A stretch of 64,000 nt of DNA from Rhizobium sp. Leaf371 (GCF_001424045.1 NZ_LMQB01000003.1:83870-147869), one strand, 5' to 3'. Positions 26,447-35,274 are shown, numbered from the stretch's first letter. Notes: a model not told the origin generated them from the sequence alone. Program-made: numbers and translations.

Positions 26447-28257
26447 CCGGTCCATCGACACGCGAACGCCCGGCTTTCGACATCGCTTCGCTCGCCGACT
26501 TCTATCGCAAGGGCGGCAGCGTTGCCGAGATCGTGGAGCAGGTCTTCGCCCGCATCGCCGCGGTGAACGATCCCGGCATCTTCCTGCACCTGGCCGACCG
26601 GCAGGACGTGCTGGCGGAGGCGCAACGCCTCGGCGCCTACGATCCCGAAAAACCGCTCTTCGGCATCCCCTTCGCGGTGAAGGACAATATCGACGTCGCG
26701 GGCATGCCGACCACGGCCGCCTGCCCGGATTATGCCTACGTGCCCGAAGCCGACGCGGAGGTCGTGCACCTGTTGAGAGAAGCCGGTGCGCTGGTCATCG
26801 GCAAGACCAATCTCGACCAGTTCGCGACCGGCCTTGTCGGCGTCCGCTCGCCCTATCCGATCCCGAAAAACGCCATCGATCCCGCGCTCGTGCCCGGCGG
26901 CTCGTCCTCGGGCTCGGCGGTCGCCACCGCGCACGGCATCGTCTCCTTCGCGCTCGGCACCGACACGGCGGGCTCGGGCCGCATTCCCGCCGGGCTCAAC
27001 AACATCGTCGGGCTCAAGCCGAGCCTCGGCGCGCTCTCGACGACCGGCGTCACTCCCGCCTGCCGCACGCTCGATTGCGTCTCGATCTTCGCGCTGACGG
27101 TCGAGGATGCCTGGAGCGTGTTTTCCGTCGCGGCCCGACCCGACCCTGCAGACGCCTATTCCCGCGATTTGCCCGAGGCTTCCCGCATCGCCCCGCCCGT
27201 CCTCACGATCGGCATTCCCGCCAGCGCCGACCGCGCCTTCTTCGGCGACACCGCGATGGAAGCGGCCTACGGGCAGGCGCTCGAAACCCTCGAATGGCTC
27301 GGCCACAGACTGGTCGAGATCCCGTTCGGCCCTTTCTACGACGTGGCGAACCTCCTCTACGAAGGCGCCTGGGTCGCCGAACGCTATGCCGCGGTCAAGG
27401 ACTTCTTCGACCGCCGCGAAGACGCGTTTCACCCGGTCACCCGCAAGATCTATGGCGGTGCGAAGACGCTGTCGGCCGCCGATGCCTTCAACGGCCTCTA
27501 TGCCCTTCAGGCGCTGAAGAAGACGCTCGCGCCCGTCATCGCCTCGGTCGATCTCTTCTGCGTGCCGACGGCCCCGCGCCACTATACCGTTGCCGAGCTC
27601 GAGGCCGAGCCGATCCGCGAGAATTCGCGGCTCGGTACCTACACGAATTTCGTCAACCTGCTCGACATGTGCGGCATCGCGGTGCCCACGGCCCCTCGAC
27701 CGGACGGCCTGCCGGCAAGCGTCACTCTGCTTGCCCCTGCCGGGAAGGACGCTCTCCTCGCAACGCTCGGGCAAACACTTCACGCCGCAAGCGGCCTCAC
27801 GCTCGGCGCCACAGGCTGGCCGCAACCTGCGCCCGTCACTTATGAACCGAACATGTCCAACGAGCGTCTTATCGACCTCGTCGTCGTCGGCGCGCATCTC
27901 TCCGGCATGCCGCTCAACCGTCAGCTTGTCGATCTCGACGGACAGTTTTCCCGCACCGCCCGGACATCCGCAGCCTACCGGCTCTACGCGCTTGCCGGCA
28001 CGGTGCCGCCGAAGCCGGGCCTCGTGCGGGTCGCTGAAGGACAGGGTACGGAGATCGAGGTCGAGGTCTGGCGGCTGACGCCCGCCGCCTTCGGCAGCTT
28101 CGTCGCCGCGATACCGGCCCCTTTGGGCATCGGCACCATTGCCCTCTCCGATGGTACATCGGCCAAGGGCTTTCTCTGCGAGCAGGTCGCAATCGGGGCC
28201 GGCGCTGCGGATATCAGTGCCTATGGAGGATGGCGCGCCTATTGCGCGAAAGCGTGA
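26443..28257 (+). CDS. atzF: allophanate hydrolase (AtzF family)
   Basis: A 604-residue enzyme hydrolysing allophanate to two ammonia and two CO2, the last step from cyanuric acid. The amidase-signature Ser-cisSer-Lys triad is K80 (PFAVKDNID), S154 (in VPGGSSSGSAV) and S178 (TDTAGSGRIPAG). These align at a constant offset of 11 with K91, S165 and S189 of Pseudomonas sp. ADP AtzF. After the amidase domain (to about 450) a C-terminal domain of about 150 residues is present (NERLIDLVVVGAHLSGMPLN), as in AtzF and urea amidolyase. Its ATG overlaps the cupin stop. It closes the operon. Confidence 0.93.
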   Translation: MTGPSTRERPAFDIASLADFYRKGGSVAEIVEQVFARIAAVNDPGIFLHLADRQDVLAEAQRLGAYDPEKPLFGIPFAVKDNIDVAGMPTTAACPDYAYVPEADAEVVHLLREAGALVIGKTNLDQFATGLVGVRSPYPIPKNAIDPALVPGGSSSGSAVATAHGIVSFALGTDTAGSGRIPAGLNNIVGLKPSLGALSTTGVTPACRTLDCVSIFALTVEDAWSVFSVAARPDPADAYSRDLPEASRIAPPVLTIGIPASADRAFFGDTAMEAAYGQALETLEWLGHRLVEIPFGPFYDVANLLYEGAWVAERYAAVKDFFDRREDAFHPVTRKIYGGAKTLSAADAFNGLYALQALKKTLAPVIASVDLFCVPTAPRHYTVAELEAEPIRENSRLGTYTNFVNLLDMCGIAVPTAPRPDGLPASVTLLAPAGKDALLATLGQTLHAASGLTLGATGWPQPAPVTYEPNMSNERLIDLVVVGAHLSGMPLNRQLVDLDGQFSRTARTSAAYRLYALAGTVPPKPGLVRVAEGQGTEIEVEVWRLTPAAFGSFVAAIPAPLGIGTIALSDGTSAKGFLCEQVAIGAGAADISAYGGWRAYCAKA

Positions 28258-28431
28258 CAGTCCGGCAAGGCCTCGACCCTTCGCAGGCGCGGGGGCAAAC
28301 GGAGATAGCGTGACACGGCGTGCGCAATGACGTCAGCGGCAAAGCGGTCTCGACGATGAAGGACTTTTGGCGCTGAGACGATGGTCGTTTGCCGGCTAAA
28401 AAGGGTGGCCGGTCGCAACCTCTGCTGCAGC

Positions 28432-29223
28432 CTAGACCGGCAAGGGCGCTTTGCGCATGTCCTGGAGCAGCGTCACCAGGCCTCGGGCCTGATGGTCGGC
28501 CAAGGCCTGTCCCTTGTCGCGCGTGGCTTTCGCGGCTTCGCCGACGGCGCCATGGGGGTTGAGGTCGCTGGCAATCCAGGCATAGGCATGATTGCCGGTG
28601 GCGCGCAGCAGCGCAAACGTCTCCTCGTCCCTTTCGACGACGGAGGCGAAATTCTCGGCCTTGTCCATGTCGATCGCCTGCGGGCGGAAATGAAGGATCA
28701 GCGAGGTCTCTGCATCGCCGCCATGGATGCCGAAGCGGTTCTCGACATCCGAAAACAGGCCGCCCGGCTTGCCGAAGCGGGACCACGAGGCTTTCGCGAC
28801 CAGCATGCCGGCGGTCACGCGCAGTTCGCGGGCGACGATGCCCATGACCTCCTCGTTGCCGCCGTGCGCATTGACGATGACGAGCTTGCGGATGCCGGCG
28901 CGGGCGACCGACTGTCCGAGCGCCAGCCAATGCTCGATCAGCACGGTCGCCGGAATGGTCAGCGTGCCCGGCGCATGCAGGTGCTCGTTCGATTTGCCGA
29001 CGGACTGGATCGGCAGGATGCGCACATCGAGATCCCCGGGCAACAGCGGGATCAGCGTCTTCAGCATGCCGCGCGCGATCGTCGCGTCCGTGCCGCAGCC
29101 GAGATGCGGACCGTGCTGTTCGGTGGCTGCGATCGGCAGCAGCGCGATCGTCTCCATCGGGTCGATGCCGGTGAAATCCGTGGTCGCGAAATCGCCCCAC
29201 CAGACCTTGCGCGCTGTGCTCAT
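28432..29223 (-). CDS. creatininase family protein
   Basis: A 263-residue metal-dependent amidohydrolase of the creatininase family. Metal-binding motifs are seen in order: LPIAATEQHGPHLGCGTDAT (Glu, His and Asp ligands), KSNEHLHAPGTLTI and LVIVNAHGGNEEV, then GIHGGDAETSL. The family covers creatinine amidohydrolase, formamide hydrolases of riboflavin biosynthesis (ArfB) and mycofactocin maturation. Here the neighbours suggest a cyclic amide released in heterocycle breakdown. The start at 29223 overlaps the RidA stop. The gene ends convergent to allophanate hydrolase, 174 bp away. Confidence 0.88.
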   Translation of the reverse strand: MSTARKVWWGDFATTDFTGIDPMETIALLPIAATEQHGPHLGCGTDATIARGMLKTLIPLLPGDLDVRILPIQSVGKSNEHLHAPGTLTIPATVLIEHWLALGQSVARAGIRKLVIVNAHGGNEEVMGIVARELRVTAGMLVAKASWSRFGKPGGLFSDVENRFGIHGGDAETSLILHFRPQAIDMDKAENFASVVERDEETFALLRATGNHAYAWIASDLNPHGAVGEAAKATRDKGQALADHQARGLVTLLQDMRKAPLPV

Positions 29224-29699
29224 GCCGCTGCTTCCTCTGCCGTCGTGGGGGTGGTGTCGCGAGGCGGCGCTGCGGCCACCACCTCGATCTCCACCAGGAA
29301 TTCCTCCCGCGTGAAGCCGCCGACGATCATCAGGGTGGAGGCCCGCGGATGGTCGGCAAACAGCCGGTCGCGCACGCGCATATAGGCCGCCATGTGCTCG
29401 CGGGCCGTCACATAGGCGTTGATCCTGACGACATGGGCTAACGTCATGCCGGCGCAGGCGAGGATGGCTTTCACATTGGCAAAGCAGATGTCCGCCTGCT
29501 CCTCGCAACCGGAGGGCACTGTCCCGTCGGGCGCTAGACCGAGCTGCCCGGAAGCGAACAGCAGCCGGGCGCCGGCCATCACCTCAACGCCATGACTATA
29601 GGCGGCGAAGGGGGGTGCGATATCCGGCACGGCCACCGGGTGGCTGGCGGAGATGCCGCAAGAGGGAGCCGCCGAGATTTCCGAAAAAATGCCTTGCAA
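29220..29699 (-). CDS. RidA family protein (enamine/imine deaminase)
   Basis: A protein of up to 159 residues with the RidA/YjgF fold: LLFASGQLGLAPDGTVPSG, FANVKAILACAGMTLAHVVR and PRASTLMIVGGFTREEFLVE. The arginine that binds the substrate carboxylate in classical RidA (R105 in enteric proteins) is replaced by a threonine- and leucine-rich stretch in PRASTLMIVGG, so it may belong to the diverged Rid4-7 groups. The start is TTG at 29699, 10 bp after AAAGAGG; a later GTG is possible. It would protect against or hydrolyse reactive enamines or aminoacrylates released by neighbouring enzymes, as RutC does in pyrimidine breakdown. Confidence 0.82.
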   Translation of the reverse strand: MQGIFSEISAAPSCGISASHPVAVPDIAPPFAAYSHGVEVMAGARLLFASGQLGLAPDGTVPSGCEEQADICFANVKAILACAGMTLAHVVRINAYVTAREHMAAYMRVRDRLFADHPRASTLMIVGGFTREEFLVEIEVVAAAPPRDTTPTTAEEAAA

Positions 29700-29702
29700 T
29701 TG

Positions 29703-29741
29703 TGCATGCCTCTTTTAGTATCATCGTATTCCGCTGATACT
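29703..29741 (+). promoter_or_regulatory. divergent control region with TGCATGC motif and inverted repeat
   Basis: TGCATGC (29703-29709) is followed by CTCTTTTAG and ATCAT, echoing the repeats at 17646 and 17726. A possible plus-strand promoter is TTGCAA (29694-29699), a 19-bp spacer holding the motif, and TATCAT (29719-29724). Overlapping it is a perfect dyad AGTATCA (29717-29723) / TGATACT (29735-29741) with an 11-bp centre, the size and style of a LysR-type site. A lysR gene ends the downstream operon. Both protein assignments are inference. Confidence 0.45.
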
Positions 29742-29826
29742 CTACACATTAGAAGGCCGAATACCACAGATTTCATCAGCTCAACTTATTCCCGCTGCTC
29801 CCTGGCCCCAGAAGGACCCTGTCGCC

Positions 29827-30828
29827 ATGCCGAACGTCTCCGTCTCTGCATTCCTTCTTTCCCTCGCTCTCTCGGCCGCGCCGGCCCTGTCGGCGGACAA
29901 GGTCACCTTCGGCACCAACTGGCTCGCCCAGGCCGAGCACGGCGGCTACTACCAGGCCATCGCGGACGGCACCTATGCAAAATACGGGCTCGACGTCAGC
30001 ATCCGCCAGGGTGGCCCGCAGGCCGCCAACCGCAACCTGCTGATCGCCGGCCAGATCGATTTCTACATGGGCGGAACGCTCGGCTCGTTCGACGCGGTGG
30101 CCGAGGGCATCCCGCTCGTCACCGTCGCGGCCATTTTCCAGAAGGATCCGCAGGGCATTATCGCCCATCCCGATGCGGGAATCGACACGTTTGCCGATCT
30201 GGCCAAGGCCAAGACGATCTTCATGGGCAAGGAAGGCTATACGACCTACTTCTCGTGGATGAAGGCCAATTTCAAGGGCTTTTCCGACGAGCAGTTCAAG
30301 CCCTACCAGTTCAATCCCGGCCCGTTCCTCGCCGACAAGACCTCCGCCCAGCAGGGCTACATCACGTCGGAGCCCTTCGAGATCGAGCGCCAGGCCGGCT
30401 TCAAGCCAAAAGTCTTCCTGCTCGCCGATGCCGGCTACGACCCCTATTCTACGACAATCGAGACGCAGACGGCGCTGGTCGAGAAAAACCCGGATCTCGT
30501 GCAACGCTTCGTCGATGCGACGGCGATCGGCTGGTACAACTATCTGTATGCCGACAACAAGGTGGCCAACGCGCTGATCAAGACCGACAATCCCGACATG
30601 AGCGACGAGCAGCTCGCCTTCTCGCTCGCCAAGATGAAGGAATTCGACGTGCTGGAATCCGGAGACGCCAAGGCGGGCGGCATCGGCTGCATGACGGACG
30701 CGCATTACAAGGACTTCTACGACAAGATGGCCGCCATCGACGTCGTCAAGAAGGACCTCGATTTCAAAAAGTCCTATACGTTGCAGTTCACCTGCAAAAA
30801 GGTCGGAATGGACCTGAAGAAGTCCTGA
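29827..30828 (+). CDS. ABC transporter substrate-binding protein, NMT1/THI5-SsuA type
   Basis: A 333-residue periplasmic binding protein of the NMT1/SsuA family, whose members bind pyrimidine precursors, taurine, sulfonates or riboflavin-like rings. The first 23 residues are a Sec signal (LLSLALSAAPALS, then AD). Mature features are VTFGTNWLAQAEHGGYYQAI, GPQAANRNLLIAGQIDFYMG and PFEIERQAGFKPKVF. It heads an operon with an ATPase, a permease and a cytosine-deaminase-like enzyme. This suggests uptake of an aminated pyrimidine- or triazine-like ring. Confidence 0.9.
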   Translation: MPNVSVSAFLLSLALSAAPALSADKVTFGTNWLAQAEHGGYYQAIADGTYAKYGLDVSIRQGGPQAANRNLLIAGQIDFYMGGTLGSFDAVAEGIPLVTVAAIFQKDPQGIIAHPDAGIDTFADLAKAKTIFMGKEGYTTYFSWMKANFKGFSDEQFKPYQFNPGPFLADKTSAQQGYITSEPFEIERQAGFKPKVFLLADAGYDPYSTTIETQTALVEKNPDLVQRFVDATAIGWYNYLYADNKVANALIKTDNPDMSDEQLAFSLAKMKEFDVLESGDAKAGGIGCMTDAHYKDFYDKMAAIDVVKKDLDFKKSYTLQFTCKKVGMDLKKS

Positions 30829-30832
30829 TCCG

Positions 30833-31735
30833 ATGCGGCGGGCCCTCACCCCAGAAACACCGGATGACGCAACACCGGACGACGCAACACCGGATGCGGC
30901 TGCCCCGGCAATGGCGGGTCCGGTGGCCGGGGCCTCCTCCTCCCGCTGCGTCGTATCGCTCAGGGACGTGACGAAGCGCTTCTCCAACGGCACGCTCGCC
31001 CTCTCGCGAATGACGATGGACATCCGCAAGGGCGAGTTTGTCAGCCTGCTCGGCCCCTCCGGCTGCGGCAAGTCGACGGCGCTGCGGATCATCGCGGGTC
31101 TCGGAAGCCCGTCGCAGGGTACGGTTGACTGGCCCGCCTCGCGGATCGAACGCGACGGCCGGCCGGATGCCGATGTCGGCTTCGTCTTCCAGGAGCCGAC
31201 GCTGATGCCGTGGAAGCCGGTGTTTGACAATGCCTATCTGCCGCTGCGGCTGAAGGGCGGTTCGAAAGGCGAGGTGCGCGACCGGGTGATGGCGGCGCTC
31301 GAAACCGTCGGCCTCAAGGATTTCGCCAAGGCCTATCCACGCGAATTGTCCGGCGGCATGCGCATGCGGGTGTCGATCGCCCGCGCGCTGGTGACCGATC
31401 CGAAGCTGCTGCTGATGGACGAGCCCTTCGGCGCGCTCGACGAGATCACCCGCCAGAAGCTGAACGACGACGTGCTGCGTCTCTGGAACGAGAAGGATCT
31501 GACCGTGGTGTTCGTCACCCATTCCGTCTTCGAGGCCGCCTATCTGTCGAGCCGCATCGCCGTCATGGGCGCGCGGCCCGGCCGCGTCGTCTCCGACATG
31601 GTCCTGCCGCGACCGGAGGGACGGGAGAGGGACGAGGCGTTTCGCCTGTCCGAGACCTATGGCGATCTCTGCCGCACGGTCTCGCAGGCGCTGGCCGGCG
31701 CGATGCATGCGCCGCCCGCCGGCGAGGGAGCCTGA
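30833..31735 (+). CDS. ABC transporter ATPase, SsuB/TauB type
   Basis: A 300-residue ATPase. Walker A LLGPSGCGKSTALR, Q-loop GFVFQEPTLMPWK, signature ELSGGMRMR and Walker B LLLMDEPFGALDE are all intact, so it should be active. Before the domain starts (about residue 40) is an unusual low-complexity leader with repeated PDDAT units, encoded by a 15-bp tandem repeat. An internal ATG after the repeat (AMAGPVAG) could be the real start, in which case the repeat would lie in the ribosome-site region. It follows the binding-protein gene by 4 bp. Confidence 0.88.
   Translation: MRRALTPETPDDATPDDATPDAAAPAMAGPVAGASSSRCVVSLRDVTKRFSNGTLALSRMTMDIRKGEFVSLLGPSGCGKSTALRIIAGLGSPSQGTVDWPASRIERDGRPDADVGFVFQEPTLMPWKPVFDNAYLPLRLKGGSKGEVRDRVMAALETVGLKDFAKAYPRELSGGMRMRVSIARALVTDPKLLLMDEPFGALDEITRQKLNDDVLRLWNEKDLTVVFVTHSVFEAAYLSSRIAVMGARPGRVVSDMVLPRPEGRERDEAFRLSETYGDLCRTVSQALAGAMHAPPAGEGA
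30857..30899 (+). repeat. 15-bp tandem repeat in the ATPase leader
   Basis: ACACCGGATGACGCA (30857-30871) is followed by a one-mismatch copy (30872-30886) and a partial third copy (30887-30899). It encodes PDDAT PDDAT PDAA in the reading frame of the ATPase. Unit length is a multiple of three, so copy-number changes would keep the frame. Confidence 0.8.
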
Positions 31736-31736
31736 G

Positions 31737-32573
31737 ATGACCGGCGTTTCCGCAGCCGTGCCGGCCGGGCTGGCAAAGACCGCGCGCCGCCGCGACCATC
31801 TTCTCCGGCTGGCCGTTCCCGCCATCATGCTCGGGCTGACGCTGCTCGCCTGGGAGGTCTATGTCCGCGTCAACGCCGTGCCGCCCTATATCCTGCCGGC
31901 CCCGAGCCTGATCGCGCGCACGCTGGTGAAGGACTGGGGCACGCTCTATCCGGCGCTGCTCGTCACGCTGCGCATCACCTTCTCCGCGCTCATCCTCGCA
32001 CTGATCGGCGGCACGCTTCTCGCCGTCCTCCTCGTCCAGTCGCGCTGGGTAGAGCTGGCGCTCTACCCTTACGCCGTGATCCTGCAGGTCACGCCGATCG
32101 TCGCCATCGCGCCGCTGATCCTCGTCTATGTCTCCTCGACGCAGGTGGCGATCATGATCTGCGCCTTCCTCGTCGCGTTCTTCCCGATTCTGTCGAACAT
32201 GGTGCAGGGGCTGAAGAGCGTCGATCACAATCTGCTCAATCTCTACGACCTGTATGGCGCGACCCGCTGGCAGCAGCTGCGCCTGCTGAAACTGCCTGCG
32301 GCCTTGCCCTATTTCATGACGGGGCTGAAGATCGGCGGCGGACTGTCGCTGATCGCTGCCGTCGTTGCGGAATTCGCGGCGGGCTCGGCCGGCGCAGGCT
32401 CGGGCCTCGCCTTCCGGCTGCTGGAGGCGCAGTACCGCTTGAACATTCCCCGCCTTTTTGCTGCCCTGGTGCTGCTGTCGGCGACCGGCGTCGCCATCTT
32501 CGCACTGACCTCGATCCTGGCGTGGCTGGCGCTGCGGCGCTGGCACGAAAGCGCTCTGGCGCGGGAGAATTGA
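31737..32573 (+). CDS. ABC transporter permease, SsuC/TauC type
   Basis: A 278-residue permease with about six helices. Typical family parts are YVRVNAVPPYILPAPSLIAR near the N-terminus, the EAA loop LLNLYDLYGATRWQQLRLLK and LPYFMTGLKIGGGLSLIAAV. It pairs with itself as a homodimer in known SsuBC systems. The start ATG at 31737 is just after the ATPase stop, and the next gene starts 6 bp after its own stop, so it is part of one tight operon. Confidence 0.92.
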   Translation: MTGVSAAVPAGLAKTARRRDHLLRLAVPAIMLGLTLLAWEVYVRVNAVPPYILPAPSLIARTLVKDWGTLYPALLVTLRITFSALILALIGGTLLAVLLVQSRWVELALYPYAVILQVTPIVAIAPLILVYVSSTQVAIMICAFLVAFFPILSNMVQGLKSVDHNLLNLYDLYGATRWQQLRLLKLPAALPYFMTGLKIGGGLSLIAAVVAEFAAGSAGAGSGLAFRLLEAQYRLNIPRLFAALVLLSATGVAIFALTSILAWLALRRWHESALAREN

Positions 32574-32578
32574 GCCTC

Positions 32579-33874
32579 ATGACGTCCCTGAACCCCGACA
32601 GTCCCGCCCTCCTCGTCCGCCGCGGCCGCATCGCCGGGCCGGATAGTTTCTCCCCCGTCGATCTGCGGCTGTCGGAGGCGCGCATCGCGGTGATTGCGCC
32701 GGCGGGCACGCTTGCGCCCGAGCCGGGCGAGACCGTGATCGAGGCCGACGACGGCATCGTGCTTCCGGCCTTCGTGGATCTGCACACCCATCTCGACAAG
32801 GGCCACACCACGCCGCGCCAGCCCAATCCGGACGGCAGCTTCATGGGCGCGCTGACGGCGGTGTCCGCCGATCGTGTCGCCAACTGGACGGCCGCCGATG
32901 TCGAGGCGCGGATGGAGTTCGCCCTGCGCTGCGCTTACGCCCATGGGACCGCGGCGATCCGCACGCATCTGGATTCCGCACCGCCGCAACACGGGATCTC
33001 CTGGCCGGTCTTTGCCCGGATGCGGGAGAGATGGGCCGGACGGATCGAGCTTCAGGCAACCGCCCTCTGCGGCCCCGACCATTTGCTGGACACGGCGCTG
33101 GTCGAGGAGCTCGCCCAGACGGCGAAGGCGCATGGCGGGTCGCTCGGCGGGGCGATCTCGGTGTTCGACAAAGCGGGTGAGGCGATCGCCAATCTTATCG
33201 ATGCCGCCGGCCGCCATGGTCTCGATCTCGACCTGCACATCGACGAAAGCGGCGACAGCGCCTCGCGCAGCCTCTCGGTGCTCGCCGACCGGGTGCTCGA
33301 GACCGGCTTTTCCGGCCGTGTGCTCGCCGGCCATTGCTGCTCGCTTGCGGTGCTTGCGGGCGAGGACGCGAAGGCGACCATCGCGCGGGTGGCGGAGGCC
33401 GGCATCGCGGTCGTGTCACTGCCCATGTGTAACCTCTATCTCCAGGACCGCGTGGCGGGGCGCACGCCGCGCTGGCGGGGCGTCACGCTGCTGCGCGAAC
33501 TGAAGGCGGCCGGCGTCGCGGTGTCGCTAGCGTCCGACAACACGCGCGACCCCTTCTATGCCTATGGCGATCTCGACATGCTGGAGGTGCTGCGCGAAAG
33601 CGTGCGCATCGGCCATCTGGATCACCCCGCCGACAGGCTCGCCGACTGGTTTTCCGCGATTGCCGCCGTGCCGGCACGGACCGGCGGCTTTGCCTATGGC
33701 GGCACGCTCGCTCCCGGCGCCCCGGCCGATCTCGTGGTCGTGCGCGCCCGCACGCCCGGCGAGCTGTTCTCCCGCCCGCAGGCAGACCGCACGGTGATCC
33801 GCGCCGGCGCGGTCATTTCCGCAAGGCTTCCCGACTATCGCGACCTCGACCCCATTCTCGGAGTGACATCATGA
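32579..33874 (+). CDS. cytosine deaminase-like amidohydrolase
   Basis: A 431-residue metallo-dependent amidohydrolase of the cytosine deaminase (CodA)/AtzC group. Metal and active-site motifs are present: LPAFVDLHTHLDKGHTT with the HxH pair and the CodA-like LDK, IRTHLDS, LDLHIDESGD (His and Glu), LAGHCCSLAVL and the terminal Asp in SLASDNTRDPFY. The family deaminates cytosine, isocytosine, creatinine and triazines such as ammelide derivatives. With a cyanuric acid pathway 5 kb away, an amino-triazine or amino-pyrimidine is a fair guess but not shown. Its start follows the permease stop by 5 bp and its stop overlaps the next start. Confidence 0.87.
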   Translation: MTSLNPDSPALLVRRGRIAGPDSFSPVDLRLSEARIAVIAPAGTLAPEPGETVIEADDGIVLPAFVDLHTHLDKGHTTPRQPNPDGSFMGALTAVSADRVANWTAADVEARMEFALRCAYAHGTAAIRTHLDSAPPQHGISWPVFARMRERWAGRIELQATALCGPDHLLDTALVEELAQTAKAHGGSLGGAISVFDKAGEAIANLIDAAGRHGLDLDLHIDESGDSASRSLSVLADRVLETGFSGRVLAGHCCSLAVLAGEDAKATIARVAEAGIAVVSLPMCNLYLQDRVAGRTPRWRGVTLLRELKAAGVAVSLASDNTRDPFYAYGDLDMLEVLRESVRIGHLDHPADRLADWFSAIAAVPARTGGFAYGGTLAPGAPADLVVVRARTPGELFSRPQADRTVIRAGAVISARLPDYRDLDPILGVTS

Positions 33875-35271
33875 CGCTCGACGCTTTCCGCAACGCCATC
33901 GGCTCCATTGCGGTCGAGGACAATCCGAAGCTCGTCCAGAAGAAGAGCCGCGATTTCTACTGGTACTCGCCGGTGCTGAAACGCCAGCTCGACCATGTCA
34001 CGGCGGACCTGATCGTCACGCCGAAATCGGAGCAAGAGGTGGTGGAGGTTCTCGCCGCCGCCTATCGTCACGACATCGCCATCACCCCGCGCGGGGCCGG
34101 CACCGGCAATTACGGGCAGGCCATGCCGCTGTCGGGCGGCGTCGTGCTCAACCTTGCGGACATGAACCGGATCATCGAGACCAGCCCGGTGCATGTGCGC
34201 GCCGAGACCGGCGTCATCCTCGAGAAGATCGACCAGCAGACCCGGGTGGCGCATGGCAGCGAGATCCGGTTTTTCCCCTCGACCTACCGCACGGCCACCG
34301 TCGGCGGTTTCGTCGCCGGCGGTTCCGGCGGCGTCGGCTCTATCCGCTGGGGCGGGCTGCGGGCGCTCGGCAACATTCTCGGCCTCACCGTCGTCACCTG
34401 CGAGGAGACGCCGCGGGTGCTCAAGATCGAGGGTGCCGACATCCTGAAGGTCGCCCATGCCTATGGCACCAACGGCATCATCACCGACGTGACCCTGCCG
34501 CTGACCGCCGCCTATGACTGGATCGACAGCCTCGTCGGCTTCCCCGACGTAATGGCGGCGACCCGTTTCGCCGAGGCGCTGGCCTGCCAGGACGGCATCC
34601 TCACCAAGGAGATCGCCGTCGTCGCGTCGCCCGTCGCTTACGACTATTTCCCACATTACCGCCGCTTCTTCGCGCGCGACACCTCGCTCGTCGTCGTCAT
34701 CGCAGCGCCGCACGCGATGGACGCGCTGGCGCTTCTCGCCACCCATCACAAGGGCGATCTGATGTTCCGCTCGGACACCGTCGCGCCGGAGGAAAAGCGC
34801 CAGTTTCCGCCCGTCTACGAGCTCTGCTGGAACCACACGACCATGCGTGGCCTGAAGGTCGATCCCTCGATCACCTATCTGCAGACGCAATATCCCGACG
34901 TCGACCATGTCCGGCGCATCCACGAGATGCTCGGCGACGAGATGCCGCTGCATCTGGAGATGATCCGATTCGACGGCCGCATCGTCTTTTCCGGCCTGCC
35001 GATCGTGCGTTTCACCACCGAAGAGCGGCTGGAGGAGATCATCGCCATCCACGAGACCAACGGCTGCCTCGTCTTCAATCCGCACCGCTACACGCTGGAA
35101 GAGGGCGGCATGAAGCGTACCGATGCGGGCCAGCTGGCCTTCAAGGGCGAGGCCGATCCGAAGGGGCTGCTCAACCCCGGCAAGATGGTCGCCTGGGAAA
35201 ACCCGGACTATGATTTCAGCGCCCGTCGCAGCTGGGTGTTTGCCGGCCTGCAAAGCATGGACGCGGCGTGA
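33871..35271 (+). CDS. FAD-binding oxidoreductase (FAD_binding_4 / PCMH type)
   Basis: A 466-residue flavoprotein of the vanillyl-alcohol oxidase superfamily. The FAD domain is evident from ITPRGAGTGNYGQAMPLSGG and FPSTYRTATVGGFVAGGSGG and from GTNGIITDVTLPL. The C-terminal NPHRYTLEEGGMK and DPKGLLNPGKMV segments are usual in glycolate- or lactate-oxidase-like members. No iron-sulphur cysteines are present, so electrons must pass to oxygen, a quinone or the small reductase encoded next. It probably oxidises an intermediate produced by the deaminase. It overlaps the upstream gene by 4 bp. Confidence 0.88.
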   Translation: MTLDAFRNAIGSIAVEDNPKLVQKKSRDFYWYSPVLKRQLDHVTADLIVTPKSEQEVVEVLAAAYRHDIAITPRGAGTGNYGQAMPLSGGVVLNLADMNRIIETSPVHVRAETGVILEKIDQQTRVAHGSEIRFFPSTYRTATVGGFVAGGSGGVGSIRWGGLRALGNILGLTVVTCEETPRVLKIEGADILKVAHAYGTNGIITDVTLPLTAAYDWIDSLVGFPDVMAATRFAEALACQDGILTKEIAVVASPVAYDYFPHYRRFFARDTSLVVVIAAPHAMDALALLATHHKGDLMFRSDTVAPEEKRQFPPVYELCWNHTTMRGLKVDPSITYLQTQYPDVDHVRRIHEMLGDEMPLHLEMIRFDGRIVFSGLPIVRFTTEERLEEIIAIHETNGCLVFNPHRYTLEEGGMKRTDAGQLAFKGEADPKGLLNPGKMVAWENPDYDFSARRSWVFAGLQSMDAA

Positions 35272-35274
35272 GCC

